NCBI GenBank assembly: GCA_032173965.1
Contig: CM063309.1
Span: 2,737,564 to 2,801,563 of the forward strand
Length of the DNA stretch: 64,000 nucleotides
Source: Sitta carolinensis
Lineage: Eukaryota; Chordata; Aves; Passeriformes; Sittidae
Direction: 5' to 3'
Part shown: positions 42,131-52,398 of the stretch, piece after piece
Layout: each line of letters starts with the position of its first letter
Numbering within the stretch: the first letter of the stretch is position 1
Notes under the pieces: model-generated
Databases searched by the model: none
Seen by the model: only the letters and a program-made list of their open reading frames with translations
What the model was told of the DNA's origin: nothing
Translations under genes and position numbers: made by a program

Positions 42131-43119
42131 TCAAATCTCCAACAAACTCCCAGCTTCGGGGCTGCCGCCGTCCTTGCCGGGCGAGGCGGGCGGCGGCCGG
42201 GGGGACGCGGGGGGCTGCTCGGCGCCGGGGGGCGGCTTGGGGGGGCCGGGGTCGGCGTGGGTCTTCTGGTGCTTGCTGAGGTGGTCGCTGCGGGTGAAGC
42301 GCTTGCTGCAGAGCAGGCAGGTGAATTTCTTCTCGCGCGTGTGCGTCCGGACGTGGCGCTCCAGCTCGTCGGAGCGGGTGAAGCGCTTCCCGCAGAAGAG
42401 CCAGTTGCACACGAAGGGTCTCTCGCCCGTGTGCCAGCGCAGGTGCGCCTTCAGGTGCGAGGCTTTGCCGTACACCTTCCCGCAGCCCGGGATGTGGCAG
42501 CTGTGCACCGGCTTCCGCCGGGAGCCCCCCGGGCCCCCGAGCCGCTCCAGCTCCTGGCAGTTGGGACAATCGCACGCCGGGCGTCCCCCCAAGGAGCCGC
42601 CGCGGGGACCCTTCGGGGTCTCGCCTGGCGCGGGCTTAGGGGCGGGGGGTGCCGCGGGGGCGTTGGTGTAAGGAGGGGGGTTCAGAGCGCCGAAATCGGA
42701 GCCGTAGGTGGGCAGAGGGGGGCTGAGGGTGGGCTGGCCCTGCAGCGAGCCTTGCAGCCCCTCGGTGCCCGCCGGCCCCCCCAGCCAGCCCCCGTTGGGG
42801 TGCACATCCCACCAGGACGGGGCCGCGGGCCCGGAGCCCCCCGGCAGCCCCCCGCCGATGCCGCCCTTGTACCAGGAGCCGTAGGGGTGCGGCATCTCCA
42901 GCGAGGGGTACACCCCCGGCAGGCACTCGCCCGGGGGGTGGCCCTTGGCCGCCACCACCACCGGGGCCCCCAGCACCTCCTGGGCGCCCGAGGGGGCCGG
43001 GAACGGGTGGCCGAAGGGGCCGTAGTCGGGGCCGTAGGGGCCGGGGGAGGCCTGGGGGCTGGCGGACGGCGACAGCAGCCCCGGGGCGCTGGGAAGGCGG
43101 CGGCGTAGGAGTCACCCAT
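42131..43119 (-). CDS. SP7: SP7, osterix transcription factor
   Basis: SP7 is the zinc-finger transcription factor required for osteoblast differentiation, acting downstream of RUNX2. The exon encodes the PHPYGSWYK region, [13 protein letters not shown], the buttonhead-box [13 protein letters not shown], and three C2H2 fingers ([59 protein letters not shown]), ending GSLLEI as in mammals. I start at ATG 43117-43119 ([12 protein letters not shown]), which aligns to the internal MGDAYPAPF of human SP7. A C4G4 run at 43079-43086 is one base short, breaking the frame before GLLSPSASP. Corrected, this exon gives about 329 residues; the first 60 or so residues of human SP7 (MASSLLEEE onward) are not seen. 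The exon begins at an acceptor at 43192/43191. AAAS and SP1 flank it, as in human. Confidence 0.92.
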
Positions 43120-43439
43120 GGCTGCGGCGGGGGCTCCCCGAGGTGTGGGGGGCGATGTCAGCGGGGGCTCGCGGCCATGGCACTCGGCAGCCTGTGGGAA
43201 ACGGGGACGGGGCTTGAGGGTCCCGAGGGGCACCGAGTGCCCGGGGTGACCCGTCCCGGGGGTCAGGACACCCCGTGCAAAGGCACCCAGCACCAACCCC
43301 TAGTCCCAGGGTGCCACCCCCAACGCTCCCCATCCCCTTTGCCTCAGTTTCCCCCTGCAGAGCTGAGGCCATCCCCCCAAAGCGGCTTCTCCGGGGGCTA
43401 CTGTGGGGTTGTGCTGGTGGCAGGGCCTCCCCCCACCCC

Positions 43440-43715
43440 CAATCTCGGCTCCTTCTGCCTTTATGGCCTTTTAATCGAATTATGCTGTGGCCTCCCCCTC
43501 CCCGGGTGACTTCCTCTGCTTTATACCCGTCATGGCTTTCAGCTGCACGGGCTGGGCCGGGGTGTCGGGAGCTGTCCCTCGCCCCCATCACCCCCAGCAT
43601 TCCCTTTATTTTAACTTCTGTATTTTAATTCTTCTCTTCATCCACTTTGGGGCATCTCCACTTTGGCTTTTTTTTGTTTGTTTGGGGTTTTTTTTTAGGG
43701 TGTCCCCCCCTCGCC

Positions 43716-43747
<32 letters not shown>

Positions 43748-43970
43748 TCCGTGGTTTTTGCGCCTATTTTTATGCTGGCCCCGGCCGTGGCCGCAAGCGC
43801 GCTCCCGGTTTTCCAAGGATAACAAGGGCCAGGCCTGTGCCCCGGGAACGCTGCCCTGCCGCGAGAGCTGAGGTAATTAAAACCAGGGCGAGCGGCAAAC
43901 GGAGGCGCACGCTTAAAATAGTGTCAAACTCCTATAAATCAGCTCCGCTTGCGCCGGGAAATTAAGGAGC
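43440..43970 (-). promoter_or_regulatory. AT-rich candidate regulatory island upstream of SP7
   Basis: In an otherwise GC-rich area two unique AT-rich patches stand out: TTTTAATCGAATTATGCTGT near 43468 and GGTAATTAAAACC near 43873 followed by TTAAAATAGTGTCAAACTCC and TATAAATCAGCTCC. They contain homeodomain-type TAATTA and a RUNX-like CGTGGTTT (near 43751), the kind of input expected for SP7. A T-rich run lies at 43722-43748. The function is inferred only from position and composition. Confidence 0.4.
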
Positions 43971-44842
43971 AGGGAAGGAGCCCCGGGAGCTGCGGGCTGA
44001 GGACGGCGCGAGCTCGCTGCACGAGTGGCCGTGCCGGGGGTGACAGTCCCTTTGTGGCTCCTGCTGGGTCAGGGATCGTGACCCCTCCCACGTCCCCTCC
44101 CGGCATGGGAGGGGTCCAGCCCCTGCTCTGGGGGTCCCCGGTCCCAAATCCTCAGTCCTGAATTCCTGGTCTCTTGCCACTGACCCCCAGTGTCCAGTTC
44201 TTGGTCCTCAGTTCCATTTCTCCATTCCCTGCCCCCTTGTCCCCCAGTCCCTGGTCCCCTAAGTCCGCAGTTTCTTGGTCCCAAACCCCAGTCCTTGTCC
44301 CCAGCCCCAAACCCCATCCCTGGTCCCCAGACCCTGTCCCGGAGTGTCCCCACAGCGCTTGCCTCAGTTTCCCCCACGTTGCCAGTGCCACCCCTGTCCC
44401 CTGAACCCGAGGGCACCCGGGCCTGGCTCCTCCTGTGCAGTGGTGCTGTCGCCAGCCAGGAGGACAGTTCGGGGTGACAGTGGCACTTGGCACTGTCCCC
44501 GGCCCTGTTCCCCCTCTGGGGATGGCAGGACGCAGTCCCTGCTGGGGCAGGGGACACACGTGTCCCCCGGCACAGGAGGAGCCAGGCCCGCACAGGTCCC
44601 TGTCCCTGGGGGGGGTGGGGGGGGTGTCCCACATCCCGGGGGTCTCCCCCATCCTGGATTGAGTCTTCCACCCCGTGGGTCGCAAATCCCGGTGTCCCTG
44701 TCCCCAGAGCGGGGACCCCAAGCCAAAGTGTCCCTGTCGTTAGAGGGGGATTCCCCATCGCAAAGTGTCCCTGTGCCCAGAGCGGGGATCCCCCACCCCA
44801 CGTTCCCCCACCCCGAAGGGTCCCGGTCCCGGGGGTCCTTAC

Positions 44843-45110
44843 CGCGCTCCGGGGATGCCGGGGCTGGGTCCTGCCCGCGGGGACGCCGCTGTCGCGGTGT
44901 CGCGGGGTGCCGTTGTCCCGGGATGCCGCTGTCCCGGGATGCCGGGGCTCGGTGCGGAGGGAGGGACGGAGGCAGAGGGAGGGACGGAGCACCGCGGCCG
45001 CCGCCCGCCCCGCTGTGCCGCCGCGGCGGGGCTGGGCCGGGCCGGGACCGGGGCCGGCAGCGGGAGCCCGGCCCCGAACCGCCCCCAGCCCGGGGGGGCC
45101 GGGGCACCGC
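44843..45110 (-). other. SP7: Candidate 5' noncoding exon of SP7
   Basis: A CpG-rich minus-strand segment ends in GAGCGCG|GTAAGGACC, a good donor with the exon end at 44843. It would splice to the SP7 acceptor at 43191. No conserved peptide was seen in it, so it would be 5' UTR. The start is unknown; the polypurine tract begins at about 45115. Confidence 0.35.
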
Positions 45111-45114
45111 GGGA

Positions 45115-45790
45115 AGGGGGGCACGGGCACGGGAAGAGGAAGAGGAAAAGAGGAAGGAAAAGATGAGAGAGGGGAAAAGAAAGAGAAAAGGGGGAGAGGA
45201 AAGAAAGGGGAGGAAAGAAGGGAAAGGGGGGAAAAGAAGAGAAAGGGCAAAAGAAGGAAAAGAGGAAAAAAGAACAAGGAATTGGAAGAGGGAAAGAAGC
45301 TCTCTAGCTAGGAAAGAAAAAAAAAAGAGATAAGGAAGAAAGGAAAATAGAGGAAAGGGGAAATGGAAAAGGAAGGGAAAAGTTAAAAAGGAATTGGAAA
45401 AAAGTGAGGGGAGAGAAAAGAAAAAAAATATATAAGGGAATGGAAGAAAAATGAAAGAAGGGGAGAAAGAAAAAGTTGTGAAGGGAGGAAGATGAGGAGG
45501 CTGAGAGCTGGAGGAAGGAGGGGAGATGGGGGACAGCGGCCAGTGTGGGGAAAAGAGAAAAGTGGGGAAAGGGAAGGAAGGGAAAGGAGGGAAAAGGAAA
45601 GGAGGAGAGGAAACAAGAGGATGAAAAGGGAGAGAAAGGAGGGAGAGGGGGAGAAAGGGATGGACAGCAGGAAAAGGAGGAAGGGGCTGGGAAGGGGAAG
45701 TGGATCAATAGGAAAAGTGGTGGAAGGGAGGGAGGGAAAGAAGGAATAGATGGGTGAGGAGGGAAAAGGGGACAAAGGGACAAAGGAGGA
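45115..45790. repeat. Polypurine (GA-rich) tract of about 670 bp
   Basis: The plus strand is almost entirely A and G (GGAAGAGGAAAAGAGGAAGG, GAGAGGGGAAAAGAAAGAG and so on) with only scattered pyrimidines. It lies upstream of the candidate SP7 first exon. Such asymmetry can form triplex DNA. Confidence 0.9.
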
Positions 45791-45799
45791 GGGGACAGC

Positions 45800-48700
45800 T
45801 GGGGCACCCAGAGGCTCATCAGCCCAGAAGGTGCCAGGATGGTGCAGGGATGGGGCTGGGAGAGACAAGACACGGGGACCAAGGGTGGATTTGAAGGAAC
45901 CAGGGATGGGAATGGAGCGGAGATGGGTGGACAAAGGATGGGGACAGGAGGGGACAAGGGGTGGGGTTGAGAGGGATCTGGCTGGAGCTTCAGGTACCAG
46001 GAATGGGGTCAGAGGTCTGGAAATGGGAACAGGAGTTGGGAATGGACGGAGGCTGAGGACAGGGGTGGGGGTCAGAAAGTGAGGACAGAGCTGGGAAGGA
46101 ACAGAGCTGGGAACAGGGACAGGGGACATGTGCAGGGGAACAGGGACACATGATGGGCCTGGGGAACCTCCCTGTGCCTCAGTTTCCCCCCATGAAGGAA
46201 TTGTTACAAACGGTCTTTTAACACACACCTCCCCTCTTTTATTTTATTACTCCCCTACCCTTCCCACTTTCTTTTCGCTTTCCCCTTCCCTGTTTTCCCC
46301 CCGCCGGGGCCGCTCGGAGCCAGCGGGGCCCTTTCCCAGCCCTGAGTCAGGGCTTTCCGCTCCGCAGCCGCCGGCGCCGCCGAAGGCCACAACCACCGGC
46401 CCCCCCTCGCTGGGGCTTCCACTGCCCACAAACTGGGAGCGAACTGGGACGGCCACTGCAGCCCTGCCGCTCCTCAGCCAGCCCGGCCGGGGATGGAGTT
46501 TTGGGGGGTTTCGCTCCCACCGGCGTTGCCCACCAGGGTCCGGTTCTTGCCGGGGCGGGTCGGGCGCTGCCCAAAGGGCCGGGGCCGGGCCGGGGGTGTC
46601 AGCTGGGGCGGGGGTCTCCCCCCGGCTCGGGACCCTTCAAAGCGCGGCGGCGGCGGCGGGGGCTGATTACAGGGCGGCGCCGGGCTCGGCCGCCCACGGC
46701 CCCGCAGCCGCGCCGGGCCCCCGCAATTACCCGGTATTTATACCCGGCCGGACGCCGGGAGCTCGCCAGGGCGGAGGGGACCCGGAGCGGGGGGCTCCGT
46801 CCGCGGGCAGCCCGCCAGCCACCGTCCGTTTGTCCATCCCTCCGTCCTTCCCTCCGTCTCATCTCTCCTTCCCTCCTCTGCCTCATCCACCCCCGTTTAT
46901 CAGCCTGCCTCAGGAACGGAGGGGGCTCAGCCCCTCTCCCAAATCTGGGGGCGTCTCAGCCCCACGATGTCCCGAGTTTGGGGGATCTCAGAGGCTGCAG
47001 GGCTGGAGGCGTCTCTGCCCCCTCGGGGCACCGCGGCCCCTCGGGGTTCAGGAGGGAAGCGGAACCGGCCCCGGATCCGTTCCGTGTGTGAGCGGGGGGC
47101 ACCGGGGACACCGGGAATGGGGGCACCGGATGGGACCACCGGGAATGGGCACCGGGGACACCGGGAATGGGCACCGGGGACACCGGAATGCACGCGCACG
47201 CCAGTGTCCCCCACGCCCGGTTGTCCCCAATCCTCCCCAATCTACCCCCACCCTGGGGACACCGGGTGACCCCTGCGCTCCCCACCCCTCACCTGGCGCG
47301 GGGTCCCCCGGTCCCCCCGGCCCGGCCCTGCCCCGCCCGCCCCCTCCGGCCCCCGGATGTTTCCCTTGCGGTCGGAGGCCCCGAAATAGCGCGGCCCCCG
47401 CGCTGGGTGCGCCGGCCACGGCCGCCCACGGGCCCCGCGGGACCGGGGGGGCCGGGGGAGGCTCCGGGGGCTCGGAACGGGGCTGAGCTCCCCCCGGCAC
47501 CATCCACGGGGGGCACCCCGGTGTTCCCCCCAGGGAGGGTCTGCAGGGCAGGAGGAAAGCAGGGGGAACATGAGGGGGGGGGGTGGCAGGGGATGTGTGG
47601 GGACATGGGGGGGTGCAGGGGGTCACGGGCGGTCCCATGGGACCGTGGGGGAGCCGGGGATCCCATGGGATCATGAGACACCCAGTGGGACATCGGGGGA
47701 CCCAGGGAGACGTGGGGGGATCTGAGGGACCCAAGGGGACATTGGGGGTGTGAAGGGACCTGCAGGGACAGAGGGGCTCCCGGAACGGGGCGGGGGGCTC
47801 CCACCCACGGGGAAGCCAGGGCAGGGTGGCCCCAGGGCTGAGCTGCGCCCACGGCCCCGGTGTTCCCTCCCAGCCTTTAATTATCCCTGGAAATAACTGC
47901 GGGGGCCGGGGGGGCACGGGCCCCGAGCCGGGACTGACCCCGGCAGGGGCAGACAGAGCCCGGGACAGCCGGGCACACCCCGGGGGGACGGGGGCGGCCC
48001 CGGGGGGACGGGGGCGGCCCCAGCACCCCGAGCCTGCCCTGTGTGCCCCGTGCCCCCCGCATGTGGCTCCCATTGCGCTGCGGTGCCGAAGCCACATCAG
48101 AGCCGCGGCAGCGGCGGGGGCGGCGCCCAGGGCCTGACCCCCCCCCGGCTGCCGGAGGACCCCCCCAGTTGCCGAGAGGACCCCCTGAGCTGCCACCGTG
48201 TCCCCTCCAGGCTGCCAAAGACCCCTCCCCCATGCAAATCTGGGGTACCCCACGTGCCCCCCAAGCCCTGGGACCCACCCCCACGCTGCGGGGACCCCTC
48301 CCCAGCCCTGAGCCCCCCAGGTTGCCCTGGGTGTCCCTCCCCCGGTCCCCTGGGACCCCCCCGGTGCCCCGCCCGTCGCTGTCCCCGGGCCGGGCCGCCC
48401 TGGCTCGCGCCGCGCTGCATTTCTGCGGTTCCCAGCCAAAATTGCTGGGAGTCGCCCGGCGTCGCCCTGATTCCTCCGCGGCCGCGACCTGCCGGGGGGG
48501 CAGGGACCCGGGGGGACAATCGGGGGGTGGCAGCGGGGGTGGGGCACCCCGGGCTGGCCCCGCGGCTTCCCCCGGCTCGCCCCAGTGCTCCCAGTTTGCC
48601 CCCAGTCCGAGGCGGAGGGTCTGTCCCCGTGCCGTGTCCCCTGAGCCCAGAGGCCAGCGGGAGGTGGGGACAGGGACAAGGATCGGGACAGTGACAGGGT

Positions 48701-49005
48701 GGGAACAGCAGCACAGGGAGCGCAGGGACAGTGACAGGGGTGGGGACACGGGCCAGGACAGCACGCTGATGTGAGAACCCCAGGGACAGGACACGGTTGA
48801 GGACAGGGTTGGGGACAGAACAGGGCAGGGTTGGGGGCACAATTTGGGACAGGATGGGGCAGCTTTGGGGACACTGTTGGGGACAAGACAGGAGTGGGGA
48901 CACTGGGACTGGACGGGGTTGGTGGCACTGCTAGGGACACTCTTGGGGAACAGGACAGGGTCGGTGACAGTGTTGGGCCAGGGCAGGACCACTGACACTG
49001 CCGGT
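45800..49005. other. SP7-SP1 intergenic region, no gene recognised
   Basis: It contains an AT-rich patch (TTTTATTTTATTACTCCCC near 46240), CpG-rich stretches at 46300-46800 and 47300-47480, a short CCGGGAATGGGCACCGGGGA repeat at 47105-47190, and GGGGACAG/GGGACAGG-rich sequence from 48660. Open frames on both strands overlap without conserved peptides or consistent splice signals. Human has no protein-coding gene between SP7 and SP1 that I know of. Confidence 0.45.
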
Positions 49006-49009
49006 GACA

Positions 49010-49985
49010 CTGTCGGTGTCACAGTCTGTCACTGTCAGTCACTGTCGGTGACACTGTCGGGCACGTCGTGACACTGTCGGTGACACAGTCTGTGACACTG
49101 TCAGTCACAGTCGGTCACTGTCCGTGACACAGTCCGTGACACAGTCTGTCACTGTCGGTGTCACTGTCGGTGCCACTGTCGGTGTCACTGTGTGTCACTT
49201 TCAGTGTCACAGTCTGTCACTGTCGGTGCCACTGTCGGTGCCACTGTCGGTCGCTGTCGGTGTCACTGTCGGTGCCACTGTCGGTGTCACTGTGTGTCAC
49301 TTTCAGTGTCACAGTCTGTCACTGTCGGTGCCACTGTCGGTGCCACTGTCGGTCACTGGTGCACTGTCGGTGCACTGTCGGTGCCACTGTCGGTGCCACT
49401 GTCGTGTCACTGTGTGTCACTGTCACAGTCTGTCACTGTCGGTGTCACTGTCACAGTCTGTCACTGTCGGTGCCACTGTCGTGCCACTGTCGGTTCGCTG
49501 TCGGTGTCACTGTCGGTGCCACTGTCGGTGTCACTGTGTGTCACGTGTCACGTCTGTCACTGTCGGTGCACTGTCGGTGTCACTGTGTGTCACTGTCGGT
49601 GTCACTGTCGGTGCACTGTCGGTGCACTGTGTGTCACTGTCACAGTCTGTCACTGTCGGTGCCACTGTCGGTGTCACTGTGTGTTGTCACTGTCCATCTG
49701 TCACAGTCTGTCACTGTCGGTGCACTCTGTCACTGTCCTGTCACTGTCACAGTCTGCCACTGTCGGTGTCACTGTCGTGTCACTGTGTGTCACTGTCACA
49801 GTCTGCCACTGTCGGTGCCACTGTCGGTGTCACTGTGTGTCACTGTCACTGTCACAGTCTGTCACTGTCGGTGTCACTGTCACAGTCTGTCACTGTCGGT
49901 GTCACTGTCGGTGCCACTGTCGGTGCCACTGTCGGTGTCACTGTGTGTCACTGTCACTGTCACAGTCTGTCACTGTCGGTGCCCG
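49010..49985. repeat. Minisatellite built of GTCACTGTCGGT hexamer-type units
   Basis: Nearly 1 kb of GTCACTGTCGGTGTCACTGT and GTCACTGTCGGTGCCACTGT strings with CACAGTCTGTCACTGTC variants; the basic step is 6 bp with an 18-24 bp higher order. Single-base gaps shift the frame, giving long artefactual Cys/Ser/Val-rich ORFs. Confidence 0.95.
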
Positions 49986-50089
49986 TCCCGCTGTGGCGCC
50001 CCCGCCAGGCGGCAGCAAAGCTCGGGCCCGGGGGCGCACCGCCCGGCCGGGCCACGGGGTGGCGCTACTGGGGGGGGACAGCGGGGACA

Positions 50090-50690
50090 GCGGGGGGCGA
50101 ATGTCACACTGGGGACACTGGGGAGGGGACAGCGAGGGGCGAATGTCACACTGGGGACACTGGGGAGGGGACAGCGAGGGGCGAATGTCCCACACTGGGA
50201 CACTGGGGAGGGGACAGCGAGGGGCGAATGTCCACACTGGGGACACTGGGGAGGGGACGCGGGGGGCGAATGCCCACACTGGGGACACTGGGGAGGGGAC
50301 AGCGAGGGGCGAATGTCCACTGGGGACACTGGGGAGGGGACAGCGGGGGGCGAATGTCCACACTGGGGACACTGGGGAGGGGACAGCGAGGGGCGAATGT
50401 CCACCTGGGGACACTGGGGAGGGGACAGCGAGGGGCGAATGTCCACACTGGGGACACGGGGAGGGGACAGCGAGGGGCGAATGTCACACTGGGGACACTG
50501 GGGAGGGACAGCGAGGGGCGAATGTCCACACTGGGGACACTGGGGAGGGGACAGCGAGGGGCGAATGTCCACACTGGGGACACTGGGGAGGGGACAGCGA
50601 GGGGCGAATGTCACACTGGGGACACTGGGGAGGGGACAGCGAGGGGCGAATGTCCACACTGGGGACACTGGGGAGGGGACCCCACGGGGG
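50090..50690. repeat. ~43 bp minisatellite (GACAGCGAGGGGCGAATGTC)
   Basis: About 14 units combine GACACTGGGGAGGGGACAGC with GAGGGGCGAATGTCCACACT. Copies differ by one or two bases at G runs and at TCACACT/TCCACACT. The array is directly followed by another, unrelated array. Confidence 0.96.
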
Positions 50691-50714
50691 CACTGGGGAC
50701 ACGGCCCCATGGAG

Positions 50715-51105
50715 GGCAGTGAAGGGGTAATTGACAGGGGTCTCGATGGGGGAAATGAAGGGTTAATTGGGGGTGTTAATTGGGGGGGCTCGATGGAAAT
50801 GAAGGTTAATTGGGGTTTAATTGGGGGGGGGGCTCGATGGAAATGAAGGGTTAATTGGGGGTGTTAATTGGGGGGCGGGGGCTCGATGGAAATGAAGGGT
50901 TAATTGGGGGTGTTAATTGGGGCGGGGGGCTCGATGGAAATGAGGGGTTAATTGGGGGTGTTAATTGGGGGGCGGGGGCTCGATGGAAATGAGGGGTTAA
51001 TTGGGGGTGTTAATTGGGGGGCGGGGGCTCGATGGAAATGAAGGGTTAATTGGGGTGTTAATTGGGGCGGGGGGCTCGATGGAATGAGGGGTTAATTGGG
51101 GGAGC
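50715..51105. repeat. ~50 bp minisatellite with paired TTAATTGGGG motifs
   Basis: Seven or eight units contain GGGTTAATTGGGGGTGTTAATTGGGG and then GCTCGATGGAAATGA (given here in part). Each unit brings two TTAATTGG strings, so about 15 TAATTG homeodomain-type cores are clustered about 1.3-1.7 kb upstream of the SP1 start codon. Confidence 0.92.
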
Positions 51106-51690
51106 CCCGTTGGGGGCTTCGGGGGCCGTGTGGTGCTGATGGGGGGAATTTCCGGGACCCCCATGGTGGGAGGCACTGGGACAAGGATCCCGCTGGGAAT
51201 CCCGGCGTTGGGAAGGGGCGGCTCTACCGGGAACAGGGGCGGGAATTGGGCCGAAAACACCGGGAAACGGGAAGGTCCCGGCCGGGGATTGTTCCTGAGG
51301 CCGGAAAGCGAACCCGCAGCCTCCCCGGTGTGTCGCTGGGCGCCCCGTTCGCCCCCGAAACCGCTCGTTTTTCCATAAAATAAAGGATCTCGGCCCCTAA
51401 CTCCCCAAGCTACGTTCCCAGGGCAAGGGCGGCCCGGCCTCGCGGCTGAGGCGCCCGCTGTGTCGGGACAGGGCCGGGCCATGTCGGGACAGGCTCTGGC
51501 GGCGTTCACAAAGCGCCGCGGGCCCGCGAGGACGTTGTCGCAGCGCCACGGCGGCTGTCGCGACAGAGCCGAGGCGACTCGTGGCGTGGAACAGGGGCTC
51601 AGGGAGGGAAGAGCCGCCGGTAACGCGCGGCACCGAGGGCAGGGGAGCCCCGGCAGCGACCGGGAGAGAGCGCGGCCGGGGCTGGGGAAG
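51106..51690. other. Unique sequence between repeats and SP1 CpG island
   Basis: Moderately GC-rich sequence with an isolated AATAAA (near 51380) but no coding sequence before it. Nothing else was recognised. Confidence 0.4.
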
Positions 51691-52398
51691 CCCGACCCAA
51701 CATGGCGCCGGCTCCGCCATTCGCCGCGTCGTCCCCCCAAGGGCGCAGCCCGGCCGCTGGCCCCGCCTCCCCTCGGCGCCCATTGGCCCGTTTGAGACCG
51801 ACCGGCGCGCTGATTGGCTCCGAGGCGCGGCGCGGCTGCCGCCTCCGCGCTCGGAATCGTGAGCGCCGCCGTCAATATCGGCGCCGCTCCCGCCCCGCGG
51901 CGCGGCCCGCGCGGCCCATTGGTGCAGCGCGCTGCCAGTCACCGCCTCGCCCCGCCTCCCGCTCCCCATTGGCCGCGGCGCACGCCCATCACGCCGCGGC
52001 CCGCGCCGCCGCGGCCGCGCCCATACGGGGTCTCCCTGCGAGCCCGCGCGGGCGCTGATTGGCTGCGCCGCCGCCCGCCCCCTCCCCCCCCGCGCCCCCA
52101 TTGGCCGCCGCCCGCCGCGCTCCCCCCTCCCCACGGGGCGGGGCGGCGGGGGCGGGGCCCGCCCGCCCTCCTCCCCCCCCGCGCCGCGCTGCCCTCGCTT
52201 CCCATTGGCCGCCGCGCCCGTCGCTCCGCGGCCCGCGCGGCGCCCATTGGCTGCGGGGGCGGCGGGGGCGGGGCGCGGGGGCTGCGGCCGCGGCGCGCGG
52301 CCCCTCCCTCGGCAGCCCCTCGGCGGCACCGGCGGGTTCGGCCGCTCGCCCGCCCGCGCCCCCGCCCCGCCCCGCGCGCCCGGCCCGGCCCCGGCACC
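51690..52398 (+). promoter_or_regulatory. SP1 promoter: CpG island with a CCAAT-box array
   Basis: Eight ATTGG (reverse CCAAT) boxes lie on the plus strand near 51782, 51813, 51919, 51968, 52058, 52100, 52204 and 52245, in contexts CCATTGG or TGATTGGCT. GGGGCGGGGC-type GC boxes follow at 52138-52160 and 52258-52280, consistent with autoregulation by Sp proteins. There is no TATA box. The ATG follows about 150 bp after the last CCAAT box. Confidence 0.75.

Noticed and set aside
44069..45333. Overlapping frames of 250-400 codons on both strands upstream of SP7
   Set aside because: They mix unrelated unique and polypurine sequence, have no recognisable domain and conflict with each other; at most a 5' noncoding SP7 exon is supported.
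47048..49022. Pro/Gly/Ala-rich frames of up to 630 codons on the minus strand
   Set aside because: G+C-driven openness; no domain, no conserved splice structure, and no gene expected between SP7 and SP1.
49124..50846. Three overlapping frames of over 500 codons rich in Cys, Ser, Val and His
   Set aside because: They result from the GTCACTGTCGGT array followed by the 43-bp array; single-base differences merely move the same repeat peptide among frames.
51370..51390. AATAAA before the SP1 promoter as the end of another gene
   Set aside because: No exon or conserved peptide upstream; repeats occupy the preceding 2 kb.
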